From: an uncultured Pseudomonadota bacterium
GTDB lineage: Bacteria > Bdellovibrionota_C > UBA2361 > CALMIO01
Length of the DNA: 64,000 nt
Assembly (NCBI GenBank): GCA_937864035.1
Contig: CALMIO010000008.1
Coordinates: 1 to 64,000 of the forward strand
Reading direction: 5' to 3'
Shown: positions 45,909 through 55,964 of the stretch, piece after piece
How positions within the stretch are numbered: the first letter of the stretch is position 1
Layout of the letters: every line of letters begins with the position of its first letter
The notes under the pieces: generated by a model
Seen by the model: the letters and a program-made list of their open reading frames with translations, nothing else
The model's database searches: none
Told to the model about the DNA's origin: nothing
Translations under genes and position numbers: made by a program

Positions 45909-47312
45909 ATGAGGGATAATAAAAACGATACCAATACCAGAATTGAAAAAGACTCGATGGGCGAAATGAGAGTTCCAAAATCAGCCCTCTGGGGAGCCTC
46001 AACTCAGAGAGCGGCTTTAAATTTTCCAATCAGCGGTTTGCGCTTTCCGAGAGCTTTCGTCAAAGCGCTTGGAATTATCAAACTCGCATCAGCTAAAGCC
46101 AATCAAAAATTAAAGCTGATTGATAGCGCCATCGCCTCGGCAATAATCGAAGCAACAAAAGAGGTCAAAGAAGGGCTTCACGACCAGCATTTTATTTTGG
46201 ATATATTTCAAACCGGCTCGGGCACTTCGACTAACATGAATGCCAACGAAGTAATAGCCACTATAGCAACTTCAAAGATCACAGCGTCAGGATATAAAGT
46301 TCACCCAAATGATCACGTTAATTTTTGCCAATCGTCAAATGACGTAATCCCAACAGCCATTCACCTATCGGCAAGGGCTGAAATCAACGAGCGCCTACTA
46401 CCAGCATTAAACGATTTGCAAAAAACTTTCGTTAAAAAAGCGCTTGAATACAAAGATCTTATTAAAGCCGGCCGCACTCACCTGCAAGACGCAACTCCTA
46501 TCACTTTAGGGCAGGAATTTTCAGGATGGGCAACTCAAATCGAAAGAGGTATCGAGCGGCTGAAAACCGCCTGTTTGGATTTAGATGAGCTGGCGCTTGG
46601 TGGCACCGCCGTTGGCACCGGACTGAACACCGACCCCAAGTTCGCCAATCTGGCAATTGAGGAAATAAACTCATTGACGGCGCTCCATTTTAAGGCGGCA
46701 CGAAGCCGTTTCGAAGCCCAAAGTTCGCAAGATTCCGCTCTAAACGTCAGCTCAGTCTTAAGAACTTTGGCAACGGCTATCTACAAAATCGCCAACGATA
46801 TTCGCTGGCTCGCTTCAGGACCTCGTTGTGGCTTAGGAGAGATTAATCTGCCGGAAACTCAGCCCGGCTCGAGCATAATGCCAGCAAAAGTAAATCCAGT
46901 TATTTGCGAATCAACCATGATGGTTGCCGCTCAAATCATTGGCAATGATGCCACAATTGCCTTTGCTAATTCACAAGGCAACTTTCAGCTAAACACAATG
47001 CTACCGGTGATTGCCTATAATCTTTTGCAATCAATCGACTTACTAACCAACGCTAGCAACAACTTCAATCACCGTTGTCTGTCAGGAATTACCGCTAACG
47101 ACGAGAAATGCAAAGAGTACGCAGAAAAAAGCCTAGCGACCGTAACTTCGCTGGCTCCAAAAATCGGTTACGAAAAAGCGGCGGAAGTTGCCAAGCAAGC
47201 GTTAGCGAAAAATCTGACTATCAAAGAAAGCGCTTCAAAAATCACTAATTTAAGCCAAGCTGAACTTGAGCAACTGCTTAATCTTTCAAACATGACAAAA
47301 CCCGGCTTATAA
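45909..47312 (+). CDS. fumC: Class II fumarate hydratase
   Basis: Interconverts fumarate and malate in the citric acid cycle; oxygen-stable homotetramer without iron-sulfur. GSSIMPAKVNP (about residue 320) is the superfamily signature, GTGTSTNMNANEV-like (GSGTSTNMNANEV) and AGRTHLQDATP are the other conserved regions. I use the ATG at 45909; an in-frame TTG at 45903 precedes it. The protein of about 467 residues is of normal length. The gene converges with the SH3 protein gene at 47355. Confidence 0.96.
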   Translation: MRDNKNDTNTRIEKDSMGEMRVPKSALWGASTQRAALNFPISGLRFPRAFVKALGIIKLASAKANQKLKLIDSAIASAIIEATKEVKEGLHDQHFILDIFQTGSGTSTNMNANEVIATIATSKITASGYKVHPNDHVNFCQSSNDVIPTAIHLSARAEINERLLPALNDLQKTFVKKALEYKDLIKAGRTHLQDATPITLGQEFSGWATQIERGIERLKTACLDLDELALGGTAVGTGLNTDPKFANLAIEEINSLTALHFKAARSRFEAQSSQDSALNVSSVLRTLATAIYKIANDIRWLASGPRCGLGEINLPETQPGSSIMPAKVNPVICESTMMVAAQIIGNDATIAFANSQGNFQLNTMLPVIAYNLLQSIDLLTNASNNFNHRCLSGITANDEKCKEYAEKSLATVTSLAPKIGYEKAAEVAKQALAKNLTIKESASKITNLSQAELEQLLNLSNMTKPGL

Positions 47313-47332
47313 AACCCGCGTAAATCAATTTT

Positions 47333-47355
47333 GCTCAACAGAAAGTGAGTTGAGC
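47333..47355. terminator. Hairpin between convergent genes, possible terminator
   Basis: GCTCAAC (47333-47339) pairs with GTTGAGC (47349-47355), loop of nine bases, in the 42-base gap between fumC and the next gene. On the minus strand AAAATTG follows, so a T-tract is weak in both directions. Confidence 0.4.
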
Positions 47356-48962
47356 TAACGAGGAATTTCTTCAGCGTCTAAAGATAAAACGTAACCACTA
47401 CGACCGCGACGTGATAAAATTTTCAACCACTTGCCAACAACCTGATCAACGCTAATTTCGTCCCCAACATCCAACTTCTCCAAAGTGTCTGACCAATAAG
47501 ATGGTTCAGACATAACTTTGGTTGGCGCAGTGATAAGAAATCTCCTAGTTTTACCACCTCTTGTTTGGCGATTTGGCGGATCAATCGGCGGCAAGAGATC
47601 AGATCTTGGCCCAATAGAGCCTCCAGAGATAAACGGAGGGAAGTTAATCGATGGAGGAGCGCCCAAATCCCGACTTTCAGGGAGTCGATCTCCAAAATTA
47701 AAGTCAGCTGGCTCTTTAGGACCACTAGTGTTAACGGTTCGATCGTCGCTTTGCCCACTCTCTTCTTTTCGAGAAATCGGTTTGCTCGGTTCGGCTCGTT
47801 GTTGCTCGCCATGAAGAGCTTGATCTTTTTGAAGAGACTGAGAATCTTTTGAATGGCTAGTTTGCGTCTTCTCAACCTTAGGCTTATTCAAATTGATGTT
47901 ATCGATTGAATATAATAAGGCATCCAGATTACCAAGCCCGACTTTAGGAGAAAGCTGAGCGGCTAAATATTGAGGCTCGCCAAAACTTACGTTGACTTCA
48001 GGTAAAATAACTTTTAGCCTTGCCACCAGATCGCTGCGCCAACTACCTGACCAATCAACAAGTACAATCAACCAAGTAGTTACCACCACAACCAGCGTCG
48101 CCGACGCCAGCCACCAAAGTTTGTTAACACGCGTGCGATTCGAAATAGCGGCGGCAAAATTATCTACTTGACTAACCTTAATCTCAGAATCTCGATCGTA
48201 GGGCAAAATACTTCCCGAAACACCGTTCTTTGAGAATTCATTACGCAATAACTTTGCATTTTGCTCTCTGACAATCTCCTCTTGAAAACGCTCCATTTCC
48301 CTAATTTGCCTCTCTCCAAGATCGCGTCTTGAGATATTAGAAGAATCAGCTAACCAATTCTTGTTTTTTTTTATCTCCGTTGCTAGTGAATTTACGATTA
48401 AATCTAAATTTGAATCGATATTGAATTGACCAAAAGATAAGCGCGCAATATTAACTATGCCGGCATCATCACTGACTGACTTCAAAGAGGCAATCAATTC
48501 TTGAATTACTGTCGCCAACTCTAAACGAAGTAACTCCTTTTGATCGCCGTTTGGCAGTTTAAGAAAAGCATTTAAAATCTCTTCAAAAGGGCCGAGCAAT
48601 AGCTGTGGCGGCATTTTAGCAAGATGTATTTTAGCTCTAATCCAAAATATCTTTTCAAGCAAACGATCTCCCCCTTGATCTACAAAACCATTCTCTATCA
48701 GCTCTTCAATCTTCTTCCATTCACTTTGAGCCGCTAAGTTTAAAAACTCCCTATGAACCGGATCTAACCTAGCTTGTTGATGCTCGTCTCTCATGAGTCG
48801 ATCCTTGGTAGTTAAAGCTAAGTCGCTGGAAGATAAATTTTCCTTGGCTGAATTCAAGCCTTGCTCTCCCTCTAGCGACTCTTCTATCTCAGAGGCGCTC
48901 TTAATAAGCTCTGATAACCCCAAGTCTAGTTGTTTTTTGCCGCCTTCGTCTGACATTGTCAA
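47355..48962 (-). CDS. Single-pass membrane protein with C-terminal SH3 domain
   Basis: 535 residues. An N-terminal cytoplasmic part of about 280 residues (acidic, helical) is followed by one membrane segment (WWLASATLVVVVTTWLIVLVD), a Pro/Ser/Gln-rich periplasmic linker of about 150 residues, and an SH3b-like end (GDEISVDQVVGKWLKILSRRGRSGYV). SH3b domains often bind peptidoglycan or protein partners, so a role linking cytoplasm and cell wall is plausible. No enzyme motif is seen. Confidence 0.75.
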   Translation of the reverse strand: MTMSDEGGKKQLDLGLSELIKSASEIEESLEGEQGLNSAKENLSSSDLALTTKDRLMRDEHQQARLDPVHREFLNLAAQSEWKKIEELIENGFVDQGGDRLLEKIFWIRAKIHLAKMPPQLLLGPFEEILNAFLKLPNGDQKELLRLELATVIQELIASLKSVSDDAGIVNIARLSFGQFNIDSNLDLIVNSLATEIKKNKNWLADSSNISRRDLGERQIREMERFQEEIVREQNAKLLRNEFSKNGVSGSILPYDRDSEIKVSQVDNFAAAISNRTRVNKLWWLASATLVVVVTTWLIVLVDWSGSWRSDLVARLKVILPEVNVSFGEPQYLAAQLSPKVGLGNLDALLYSIDNINLNKPKVEKTQTSHSKDSQSLQKDQALHGEQQRAEPSKPISRKEESGQSDDRTVNTSGPKEPADFNFGDRLPESRDLGAPPSINFPPFISGGSIGPRSDLLPPIDPPNRQTRGGKTRRFLITAPTKVMSEPSYWSDTLEKLDVGDEISVDQVVGKWLKILSRRGRSGYVLSLDAEEIPR

Positions 48963-49124
48963 TCGCCTAGAACAGTTAAAATTTCCTAAATATTAGGCAA
49001 AATTGGCAAAATGAATCTAATCTGTTAGACTGCCAAAATTGATCAGCTTGAATAAATTTTACCCTATATTGTGACTTTAGCATATAAGTTTACCTTAAAT
49101 TATCTCTGGTTTGTTCATTAAAAA

Positions 49125-49760
49125 ATGCTCTTCTTCTCGTATATATATAGTTATGAGAGCTTTGCGGACCAAAGTAGCCGCTTCAGCAAGTGCGTTTTAT
49201 TTATACCTTTAGTTATATCTTTAATATTTATCAATGGCTGTGTTAAAACACCAATTCAATATAACTCAGTTATTTCAAAAGAAGAGCTTAATAGTTTTAT
49301 AAACAAAGGTGGTTACCGTCCATTAAATTTTATCTATAACGGCAATCGCAATTTCAGCAAGATTGGCAATCAATTTCTCTTAATTGCTCTCCCTTTTGGC
49401 GCCATTCAAATTAACGATTTAGAAAATGAGATCAAAACAGCTTTAGCAACAGAACTGCTCGAGAAAGGTTTTTCAATTGCCGAAAACGATGAACAACTTT
49501 TAGACGCAATTGAAATCACTCCACTTAAAATAACCGTTTCAGCCTACGATCTGCTGTTGGCTAGAAAACTAGAATGCCAAACGGCTTTTGAAATGAGGCT
49601 TCTAAAAACAAATGGAGAAGAGGTTAATAAAACAAAAAGCTCCGTAAAATTAAGTCAATTCAGGATATATGGATTCTCAAAAGAACTATCTCAAATATTC
49701 TCGCAGTGTCTAACTACCTCTTTGCGCCAAGGCTTAAATGATTTAAACCTGACAAGATGA
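49125..49760 (+). CDS. Lipoprotein of unknown function, coupled to plsB
   Basis: A long N-terminus of about 20 residues precedes a hydrophobic segment VLFIPLVISLIFINGC that ends in a lipobox-like Cys, so lipidation is likely. The mature part of about 175 residues has an alpha/beta look and no family I know. Its stop overlaps the plsB start (ATGA), so the two are translationally linked and may act together at the membrane. Confidence 0.65.
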   Translation: MLFFSYIYSYESFADQSSRFSKCVLFIPLVISLIFINGCVKTPIQYNSVISKEELNSFINKGGYRPLNFIYNGNRNFSKIGNQFLLIALPFGAIQINDLENEIKTALATELLEKGFSIAENDEQLLDAIEITPLKITVSAYDLLLARKLECQTAFEMRLLKTNGEEVNKTKSSVKLSQFRIYGFSKELSQIFSQCLTTSLRQGLNDLNLTR

Positions 49761-52090
49761 AACCAATCAAAAAACAGATCATCTCGTGGCTTAGTAGAAT
49801 TTATCGACCGATTGCCGCGCCCACAACAATTCACGAGCTTAACAATACTCCGGAAAAATTTACTATTCTTACTCAAGGGGAATCTTGGCTAGTTGCAGCC
49901 TTAATTTCAGCAATAGCTAAAAAGGCGGGTTTTGTTGACTCAATTAATTTGGCGGATCTACCTCTAAATTATACTAGATCCCAAGGCACACTTTACTGGG
50001 TGAGCATTCATAATCAAAAACATCTCGGCCACGCCCTAGAAGAAGGAGATCGTTATCTTTTCGCAACTTTAAACATATTTAGCGCGCGTGGACCATTTAA
50101 AAGTAGCCCATATTATGAAATGCGTCTCTGGGATCAATTGGCGCTTGTTTTTTTACGGCGACGCTTGGTTATTAGATTCGGCAAGCCATTTGCCGCGACC
50201 CTAGCGCAAGTAACATCCACCAGCATTTTTCTCCGTAAAATCCGTCAAGATTTTTTTCGTAATCAAAAAATTACTCGTGGCACGCCCTTTCAACCACTTG
50301 ACCGTCAAGCGCGCGCCATATTGAGTGGCGGCGATTTTGAACGCGAACTGGCAAACATCGCCAGCCGCCTTAAACTTAGCGAACGCGAACTTCATAAAAA
50401 CGCCAAACGGACTTTTTACACGATAGCCGCAAATCCAATCAGACCGATGTATATATTTTTAGCTTGGGTCGCCAAAATTTTAATAGGACGATTGTTTGCT
50501 TCGGTCACTACGAACGGTCTCGAAAAATTAAGCGAACTGATGCAAAAAGAAACCGTCATATTAGTCGCTCAACATCGAAGTCATTTCGACTATATTCTTC
50601 TCGGCTATAAACTATACGAAGCCGATTTAACGCCGCCGCTGGTCGCGGCTGGCATCAATTTAAGCTTTTGGCCAGTTGGATTTTTTATACGGAGCGTTGG
50701 AGCCTATTTTGTCAAACGCAACATTCGCCACGACAGAATGCACGCTCTCATTTTAAGGCGTTATGTTGCCTACTTAATCAAACAGGGTCATTTGCAAGAA
50801 TTTTTCATTGAAGGGGGTCGCAGTAGAAGCGGACGCATGAGACAACCGCGCATAGGCCTTGTTAGCGCTTTTGTTGATGCCGTTCAAAAAGGGGTCAAAA
50901 GAGATATTTTATTCATACCCGTATCGTTAACTTACGAAGCAGTTGTTGAAGACACTGATTACGCGCATGAAAACACCGGCGCCAAAAAATCAGAGGAAAA
51001 TCTCCGTTCTTTTTTAAGAGCTTCTGAAATCTTCAAAAAACAATATGGAGACGTAGTTATTAACTTTGGAGAAGCAATTTCGCTTAAAGCTGAATTGCAA
51101 AAGTTTGCTGAACATTCAGCTACTTCAAGAAAACAAGCAACTCCAACTCTAGAAGTTGCCCTAAAAACATCAAGGGCAATCAGAGATCAAAGTAATCCAA
51201 GCCTTACAAATATAGTGTGCACTGCGTTATTAGGAACCAATCGTGGCGGAATGCGCCACTCTGATTTAGTAACGTGCGTCAAACGATCTTGGGAAACGAT
51301 CGAGATAATGCGGGGCATTTTACCAAACATCGGAGAAGCCACGCCCGCACTGCAAGCCTTTATTAGCGGTCGAGAAAAAATCGTTTCTGATTTTGTCAGG
51401 CACGGCATCGTAGCGCACAGGCGTTATTTAGAAGATGACGTTTATTTTATCCCGGGCAAGCGGCGCTTTACTGCCGATTTTTATAAAAACGGCACAATAC
51501 ACCTTTTTATATATGGTTGGTTTTTAGCAGTCGCTGATATGCTCAAATGTCCGATCAACGATCAGCAGATTAAGACAATTTACGAGATATTTCAGGAAGA
51601 TTTTCTCTTGGAAGATTATCCGGATTTTATAGAGAAACTATCGATGACCGCCGAAGCTTTTGCCAAAAGAGAGTTGATTAAAGCAACCATCAAAGAAAAA
51701 ATCTCTTTTAGAACCAAAGAGCCGGGAATTTATAACCCAACTCTATTATTGCCAACCATTCAGTCTTTAATCTGGGCATACAATAATTTAAAGGCATCTT
51801 TCGGCAAACTAAACGACACCCAAAACTCTCCCAGCATTGCGCTTGCTGATTTGATGCATAAAATGCAGGGTGATTTTAAAGTTGGCAGCTACTTAGGCGA
51901 ATATACAAATGTAGAGGCCGCTTCAGCCTCCGCTCTAAGTTCAGCTTTAGACACATTAAATTCAATAGGCGTAATTGCCTATCTCGATAGAAGTGGCGAA
52001 CGCAGAAGGATTATTTACCATCCGAACAAACCATTTCCGTTAGATTTGCTATCAAAATTAAATAAATTATCGCTTGAGGCGATCGTCTAG
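49757..52090 (+). CDS. plsB: Glycerol-3-phosphate acyltransferase (PlsB)
   Basis: Makes 1-acyl-glycerol-3-phosphate from acyl-ACP or acyl-CoA, the first committed step of phospholipid synthesis at the inner membrane. The large 777-residue form is the PlsB type. Block I HRSHFDYILLG (HX4D, about residue 273), VKRNIRHD, FFIEGGRSRSGRMRQPRIG (block III, about 353) and a downstream IPVSLTYE are all present. It overlaps the upstream lipoprotein gene by four bases. Confidence 0.93.
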   Translation: MKPIKKQIISWLSRIYRPIAAPTTIHELNNTPEKFTILTQGESWLVAALISAIAKKAGFVDSINLADLPLNYTRSQGTLYWVSIHNQKHLGHALEEGDRYLFATLNIFSARGPFKSSPYYEMRLWDQLALVFLRRRLVIRFGKPFAATLAQVTSTSIFLRKIRQDFFRNQKITRGTPFQPLDRQARAILSGGDFERELANIASRLKLSERELHKNAKRTFYTIAANPIRPMYIFLAWVAKILIGRLFASVTTNGLEKLSELMQKETVILVAQHRSHFDYILLGYKLYEADLTPPLVAAGINLSFWPVGFFIRSVGAYFVKRNIRHDRMHALILRRYVAYLIKQGHLQEFFIEGGRSRSGRMRQPRIGLVSAFVDAVQKGVKRDILFIPVSLTYEAVVEDTDYAHENTGAKKSEENLRSFLRASEIFKKQYGDVVINFGEAISLKAELQKFAEHSATSRKQATPTLEVALKTSRAIRDQSNPSLTNIVCTALLGTNRGGMRHSDLVTCVKRSWETIEIMRGILPNIGEATPALQAFISGREKIVSDFVRHGIVAHRRYLEDDVYFIPGKRRFTADFYKNGTIHLFIYGWFLAVADMLKCPINDQQIKTIYEIFQEDFLLEDYPDFIEKLSMTAEAFAKRELIKATIKEKISFRTKEPGIYNPTLLLPTIQSLIWAYNNLKASFGKLNDTQNSPSIALADLMHKMQGDFKVGSYLGEYTNVEAASASALSSALDTLNSIGVIAYLDRSGERRRIIYHPNKPFPLDLLSKLNKLSLEAIV

Positions 52091-52238
52091 TTATTTTAAA
52101 GAATCATTTGCGGACAATAATCTTTAGGAAAATCACGGTTAATCATAAAAAAGTTCTATTTGCCAAAAAAAGAAGTTAGTGGGTTGAGTTCTTTCCAATT
52201 TGAGGTTAAATTCTATCTTTTAGTATTTATCAAAACCA

Positions 52239-53306
52239 ATGAGCGCTTGGCGTTTTAATAAAGTTTTTATCGAATCAACCTCTTTTCTCAGAGCAGAGCA
52301 ACAAGTTTCCTCTGCCGAGTTAGAGGATCGGGTCTCTTCCGTCTACAATAAGCTGCAAATACCATTTGGAACTCTCGAAAAACTAAGCGGCATTAAAAAC
52401 CGTTATTTTTGGAGCCCCTCAACGCCACCAAGTCAAGTTGCGACTCAAGTGGCCGAGTTAGCGATTGAAAAATCTTCGATTGAGAGAGATAAAATTGGCG
52501 CTCTCTTTAGCTGTTCGGTTAGTCGGGATTATTTTGAACCAGCAACTGCTATATTGGTTCATCACAACCTTAGACTCAACCAAAAGTCAATCGCTTTCGA
52601 CATATCAAACGCCTGTATCGGATTTTCAGATGGTTTATTAACAGCTTCCATGCTGATTGAAAGAGGCGACATTCAAGCCGCATTAGTTGTTTCCGGCGAA
52701 TCTCTCGGCAGAATGTTTGAAAACTCCATAAGTCACATGTTAAACGCTCCCAATCTTGGACGTGAAGATCTCTTAAAACTACTTCCAACTTTAACTTTAG
52801 GATGCGGGGCAGTGGCTTATCTGCTCTGTAGTGAAAAACTAGCTTCCAGCGGCGCGCACGCTTTGCGCGGTATAGTCAGCAGAACCGCCAGTGAATTTAA
52901 AGATCTCTGCGTTGGCTCTCAAGACGCCTGCATTCTTGATAACAGTGATGGATTTAATCCGATTATGCACACGGAATCTTCTAAGTTAATACCGGCTGCT
53001 TCCGCCCTTGGTGGTAGCATGAGAGAAGAGGCACTAAGCTTTTTAGGTTGGAAAGCAGAGGAAATCGATAGAATTATTTGCCATCAAGTAGGCAAGCAAG
53101 TTAACGAGATTTTTTACAAACAAATGGGGCTTGACTTCACGAAAGATTACGCAATCTATTCGGAATTTGGCAACATGGTTTCAGCTTCCTTGCCGGGCGC
53201 TGTGGCAATCGCGGCAGACAGGCAAGTTTTAAAAAGAGGAGATAAATTACTATTGACGGCTTTCGGCAGCGGCCTTAACTGCCGCTTTATATCAATCGAC
53301 TGGTAA
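52239..53306 (+). CDS. oleA: OleA-type acyl-CoA condensing enzyme
   Basis: Thiolase-fold 3-ketoacyl synthase III-like protein of 355 residues. The catalytic Cys is in SNACIGF (about 126), and His and Asn in IICHQVGKQ and EFGNMVSASLPGA. Its neighbour is a fused OleB-OleC, so OleA rather than FabH is inferred: OleA condenses two fatty acyl-CoA molecules into a 2-alkyl-3-ketoacid, the first step of long-chain olefin biosynthesis. FabH remains the alternative. The ole fusion gene starts 69 bases downstream. Confidence 0.85.
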   Translation: MSAWRFNKVFIESTSFLRAEQQVSSAELEDRVSSVYNKLQIPFGTLEKLSGIKNRYFWSPSTPPSQVATQVAELAIEKSSIERDKIGALFSCSVSRDYFEPATAILVHHNLRLNQKSIAFDISNACIGFSDGLLTASMLIERGDIQAALVVSGESLGRMFENSISHMLNAPNLGREDLLKLLPTLTLGCGAVAYLLCSEKLASSGAHALRGIVSRTASEFKDLCVGSQDACILDNSDGFNPIMHTESSKLIPAASALGGSMREEALSFLGWKAEEIDRIICHQVGKQVNEIFYKQMGLDFTKDYAIYSEFGNMVSASLPGAVAIAADRQVLKRGDKLLLTAFGSGLNCRFISIDW

Positions 53307-53375
53307 TATATAATCTCAAGGTACACCTTCTAAGCGACTAGCTTTCTTTCGTTTTAATTGACATATTGTCTAGTT

Positions 53376-55964
53376 ATGCAATCACTCAATTCGCTACCTA
53401 ACGATAATAAATTAATTACGAACAAACCTCTCAAATACTCCTCTAATTTTATTAAAATTGGCGCCTATAAGATGCACTATCTTGACGAAGGGAGAGATAA
53501 TCAGCAGGTTGTTTTACTTCTTCATGGCAATCCGACTTGGTGCTACTATTATAGGAATTTAATTGAACACCTTAAAAGTCATTTTAGAGTTATAGCGCCC
53601 GATCATATTGGGTGCGGTCTCTCGGATCATCCAAAAACTGTTAGCTTTCGCGCCACTCATCGAATTGAACATTTACAAACGCTAGTTGACGCTTTAGAAC
53701 TCAAATCTTTTTCATTAGTAATGCATGATTGGGGAGGACCAATTGGAACTGGTCTAGCAGTACGCAATCCGCACCGCATAGAAAGACTTATTTATTTAAA
53801 TACCACCATTACTGAAACCGAGAGCTTGCCTCCGATTATTAAATGGGCTGCCAATCGCTTTACCGGGCCATTTTTAACAAAACATACTAAACGTTTTTTA
53901 AAATTAATGACTAACTTCGGAGTAACTCGAAAACTTCAAAAGGATGTTAAATCAGGATATTTTTATCCATATCAAAAAAAAGGACGCAGGCAAGCAATCT
54001 GGGATTTTGTCGCTGATATTCCGTTTGATCAAAACCATCCAAGTTATTTTGAAATGATGTATATCGCCGATCGGTTGCATTTGTTGTCAGAAATTCCAGT
54101 AAAAATTATCTGGGGGCTTCGCGATCTATGTTTCCACCGTGAAATGCTGAATAAAGTAGCGCGCCATTTCCCACAAGCCGAAATAGTCGAATTGCCAAAC
54201 GCCGCTCACTTAGTTCTTGAAGACGAGCCTCGATTAACCAACGACTTAATCGAAGAATTTTTAAGACGCAAAAGTAAAAAAGAGAGGGCTATTATCTCTT
54301 TGCCAACAAGAACAAACACTCAAAGCATTCTCTTTGGAAATCTACTTAAGCAAGTTCAAAAAAATCCTCTGACCAACGCGATTTTAAGCTATTCTAAGTT
54401 TACGGATAGTTATAAACAAATATCTTTTGCTGGACTACTCGAGTTAATCAACAAATATCAACGTGGCTTGGAAGCCTTAGGAATGCAACGTGGCGATAAA
54501 GTTGCTTTATTAGTAAAACCCGGCATAGATTTTCTAGGGTTAACCTATGCCATCCTAGGCAGAGGGGCAATTCCAGTTTTTATAGATCCCGGAATAGGCC
54601 GGGAATTATTACTGAAAACTCTGGCGGATTTGCGCCCGCAGGGATTTATCGGAACACCGCTAGCGCAAGCATTAAGATTTTTCAGAAAAGAGATATTTAA
54701 AAGTTTAAAGTTTAATGTGGTTGCTTCGGATATTTTTCCTTTTTGGGGGAAAAATTTAAGTTTCTTGAAACGTTTCTCCTCCGCGCCACCAGAAGACACT
54801 CCAACCTCGACTGGCACGGCATTGATCGCTTTTACTTCCGGCGCAACTGGAGCTCCGAAGGGGGTTGTCTTTACAGAAAAAATGATTGGCTCTCAACTCA
54901 AGATATTTGAGAAGCATTTCAAAATGAAAGCCGGAGAAAGAGATCTGCCTTTATTGCCGGTTTTTTCGATCTTCTCGTTAGCTTGCGGAGTAACCTCGGT
55001 TTTTCCAAGTATCAATCCGTCAAAACCAATAGATCTTGATCCAACAGCGCTCGTTAAGGTAATAGAGAGCTCTGGCATAACCAGCTCTTTCGGTTCGCCA
55101 ACTCTTTGGAATAAAATCGCCGAGTATTGTGTTAGAGTCGGCGTTAGTTTAAACGGTATTAAGCGAATTTTTATGGCTGGCGTCGCAGTTGACGAAAATA
55201 TCTTACGGCGAGTCGCAACAATCGCGCCAAACGCTGATATCTTTACCCCATACGGAGCGACCGAAGTTCTACCACTAACAAATCCATCTTTTGAAGAGCT
55301 TAAAAAAAGTTACGCCAACTTGCGGTCAGCAAAAAGTGGAGAAAAGGGGGTGCCTGTAGGCAAACCACTGCCCGGAATATCGACACGCGTTATTAAATAC
55401 TCAAATCAACCAATTGAAAAGTTAGAAGAGGGCTTAATGCGTGAACCCTATGAAATCGGCGAAATAATCGTCAAGGGGGATAATGTAAGTTCGGAATATC
55501 TTGACAATACCGATGCCAATCATCGCTTAAAAATTAGAGAACAAGATGGTTTTTGGCATCGTATTGGAGACGTTGGCTACTTAAACGAAAGCGGCGAGAT
55601 CTTTTTTTGCGGAAGAAAAAATGACATAGTGAGCATTGAGGGAAAAGATCTTTTTTCGGTGCCAATTGAATCTATTTTTAACAAACATCCTATAGTGCGT
55701 CGTAGCGCTTTAATACCCCTGCATTCAAAAAATTCTGCCGCCATAGTAATCGAGCCCTTCCCCGGGCACATGCCAACTACCACTCAAGAAAGCGAAAATC
55801 TTAAAAAATCTTTATTAGAGTATGCGGCTAATGATCCAATTTCAGCGCCAATTAAAGAGATTTTTTTTCATCCTAATTTTCCGGTTGATGGCAGGCATAA
55901 CGCAAAAATTTTTAGAAACAAATTGGCTTTATGGGCCGAAAACCAGCTAATGAAAAAGCAATGA
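53376..55964 (+). CDS. oleBC: Fused OleB-OleC: beta-lactone decarboxylase and beta-lactone synthetase
   Basis: An N-terminal alpha/beta hydrolase of the haloalkane dehalogenase type (about residues 20-290; LHGNPTWCYYYR, nucleophile Asp about 118 in HDWGG, His in NAAHLVLEDE) is followed by an AMP-binding synthetase (about 320-860; TSGATGAPKGVVF, YGATEVLPL, GDVGYLNESGEIFFCGR). In olefin biosynthesis OleC makes a beta-lactone from the 3-hydroxyacid and OleB decarboxylates it to the alkene. I use the ATG at 53376; a TTG at 53358 is in frame. No OleD reductase is in the window. The htrA gene start overlaps the end. Confidence 0.88.
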   Translation: MQSLNSLPNDNKLITNKPLKYSSNFIKIGAYKMHYLDEGRDNQQVVLLLHGNPTWCYYYRNLIEHLKSHFRVIAPDHIGCGLSDHPKTVSFRATHRIEHLQTLVDALELKSFSLVMHDWGGPIGTGLAVRNPHRIERLIYLNTTITETESLPPIIKWAANRFTGPFLTKHTKRFLKLMTNFGVTRKLQKDVKSGYFYPYQKKGRRQAIWDFVADIPFDQNHPSYFEMMYIADRLHLLSEIPVKIIWGLRDLCFHREMLNKVARHFPQAEIVELPNAAHLVLEDEPRLTNDLIEEFLRRKSKKERAIISLPTRTNTQSILFGNLLKQVQKNPLTNAILSYSKFTDSYKQISFAGLLELINKYQRGLEALGMQRGDKVALLVKPGIDFLGLTYAILGRGAIPVFIDPGIGRELLLKTLADLRPQGFIGTPLAQALRFFRKEIFKSLKFNVVASDIFPFWGKNLSFLKRFSSAPPEDTPTSTGTALIAFTSGATGAPKGVVFTEKMIGSQLKIFEKHFKMKAGERDLPLLPVFSIFSLACGVTSVFPSINPSKPIDLDPTALVKVIESSGITSSFGSPTLWNKIAEYCVRVGVSLNGIKRIFMAGVAVDENILRRVATIAPNADIFTPYGATEVLPLTNPSFEELKKSYANLRSAKSGEKGVPVGKPLPGISTRVIKYSNQPIEKLEEGLMREPYEIGEIIVKGDNVSSEYLDNTDANHRLKIREQDGFWHRIGDVGYLNESGEIFFCGRKNDIVSIEGKDLFSVPIESIFNKHPIVRRSALIPLHSKNSAAIVIEPFPGHMPTTTQESENLKKSLLEYAANDPISAPIKEIFFHPNFPVDGRHNAKIFRNKLALWAENQLMKKQ

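Noticed and set aside
53358-53378. TTGACA at 53358 as the -35 box of an oleBC promoter
   Set aside because: The ATG lies only 12 bases after it, leaving no room for a -10 box and leader.
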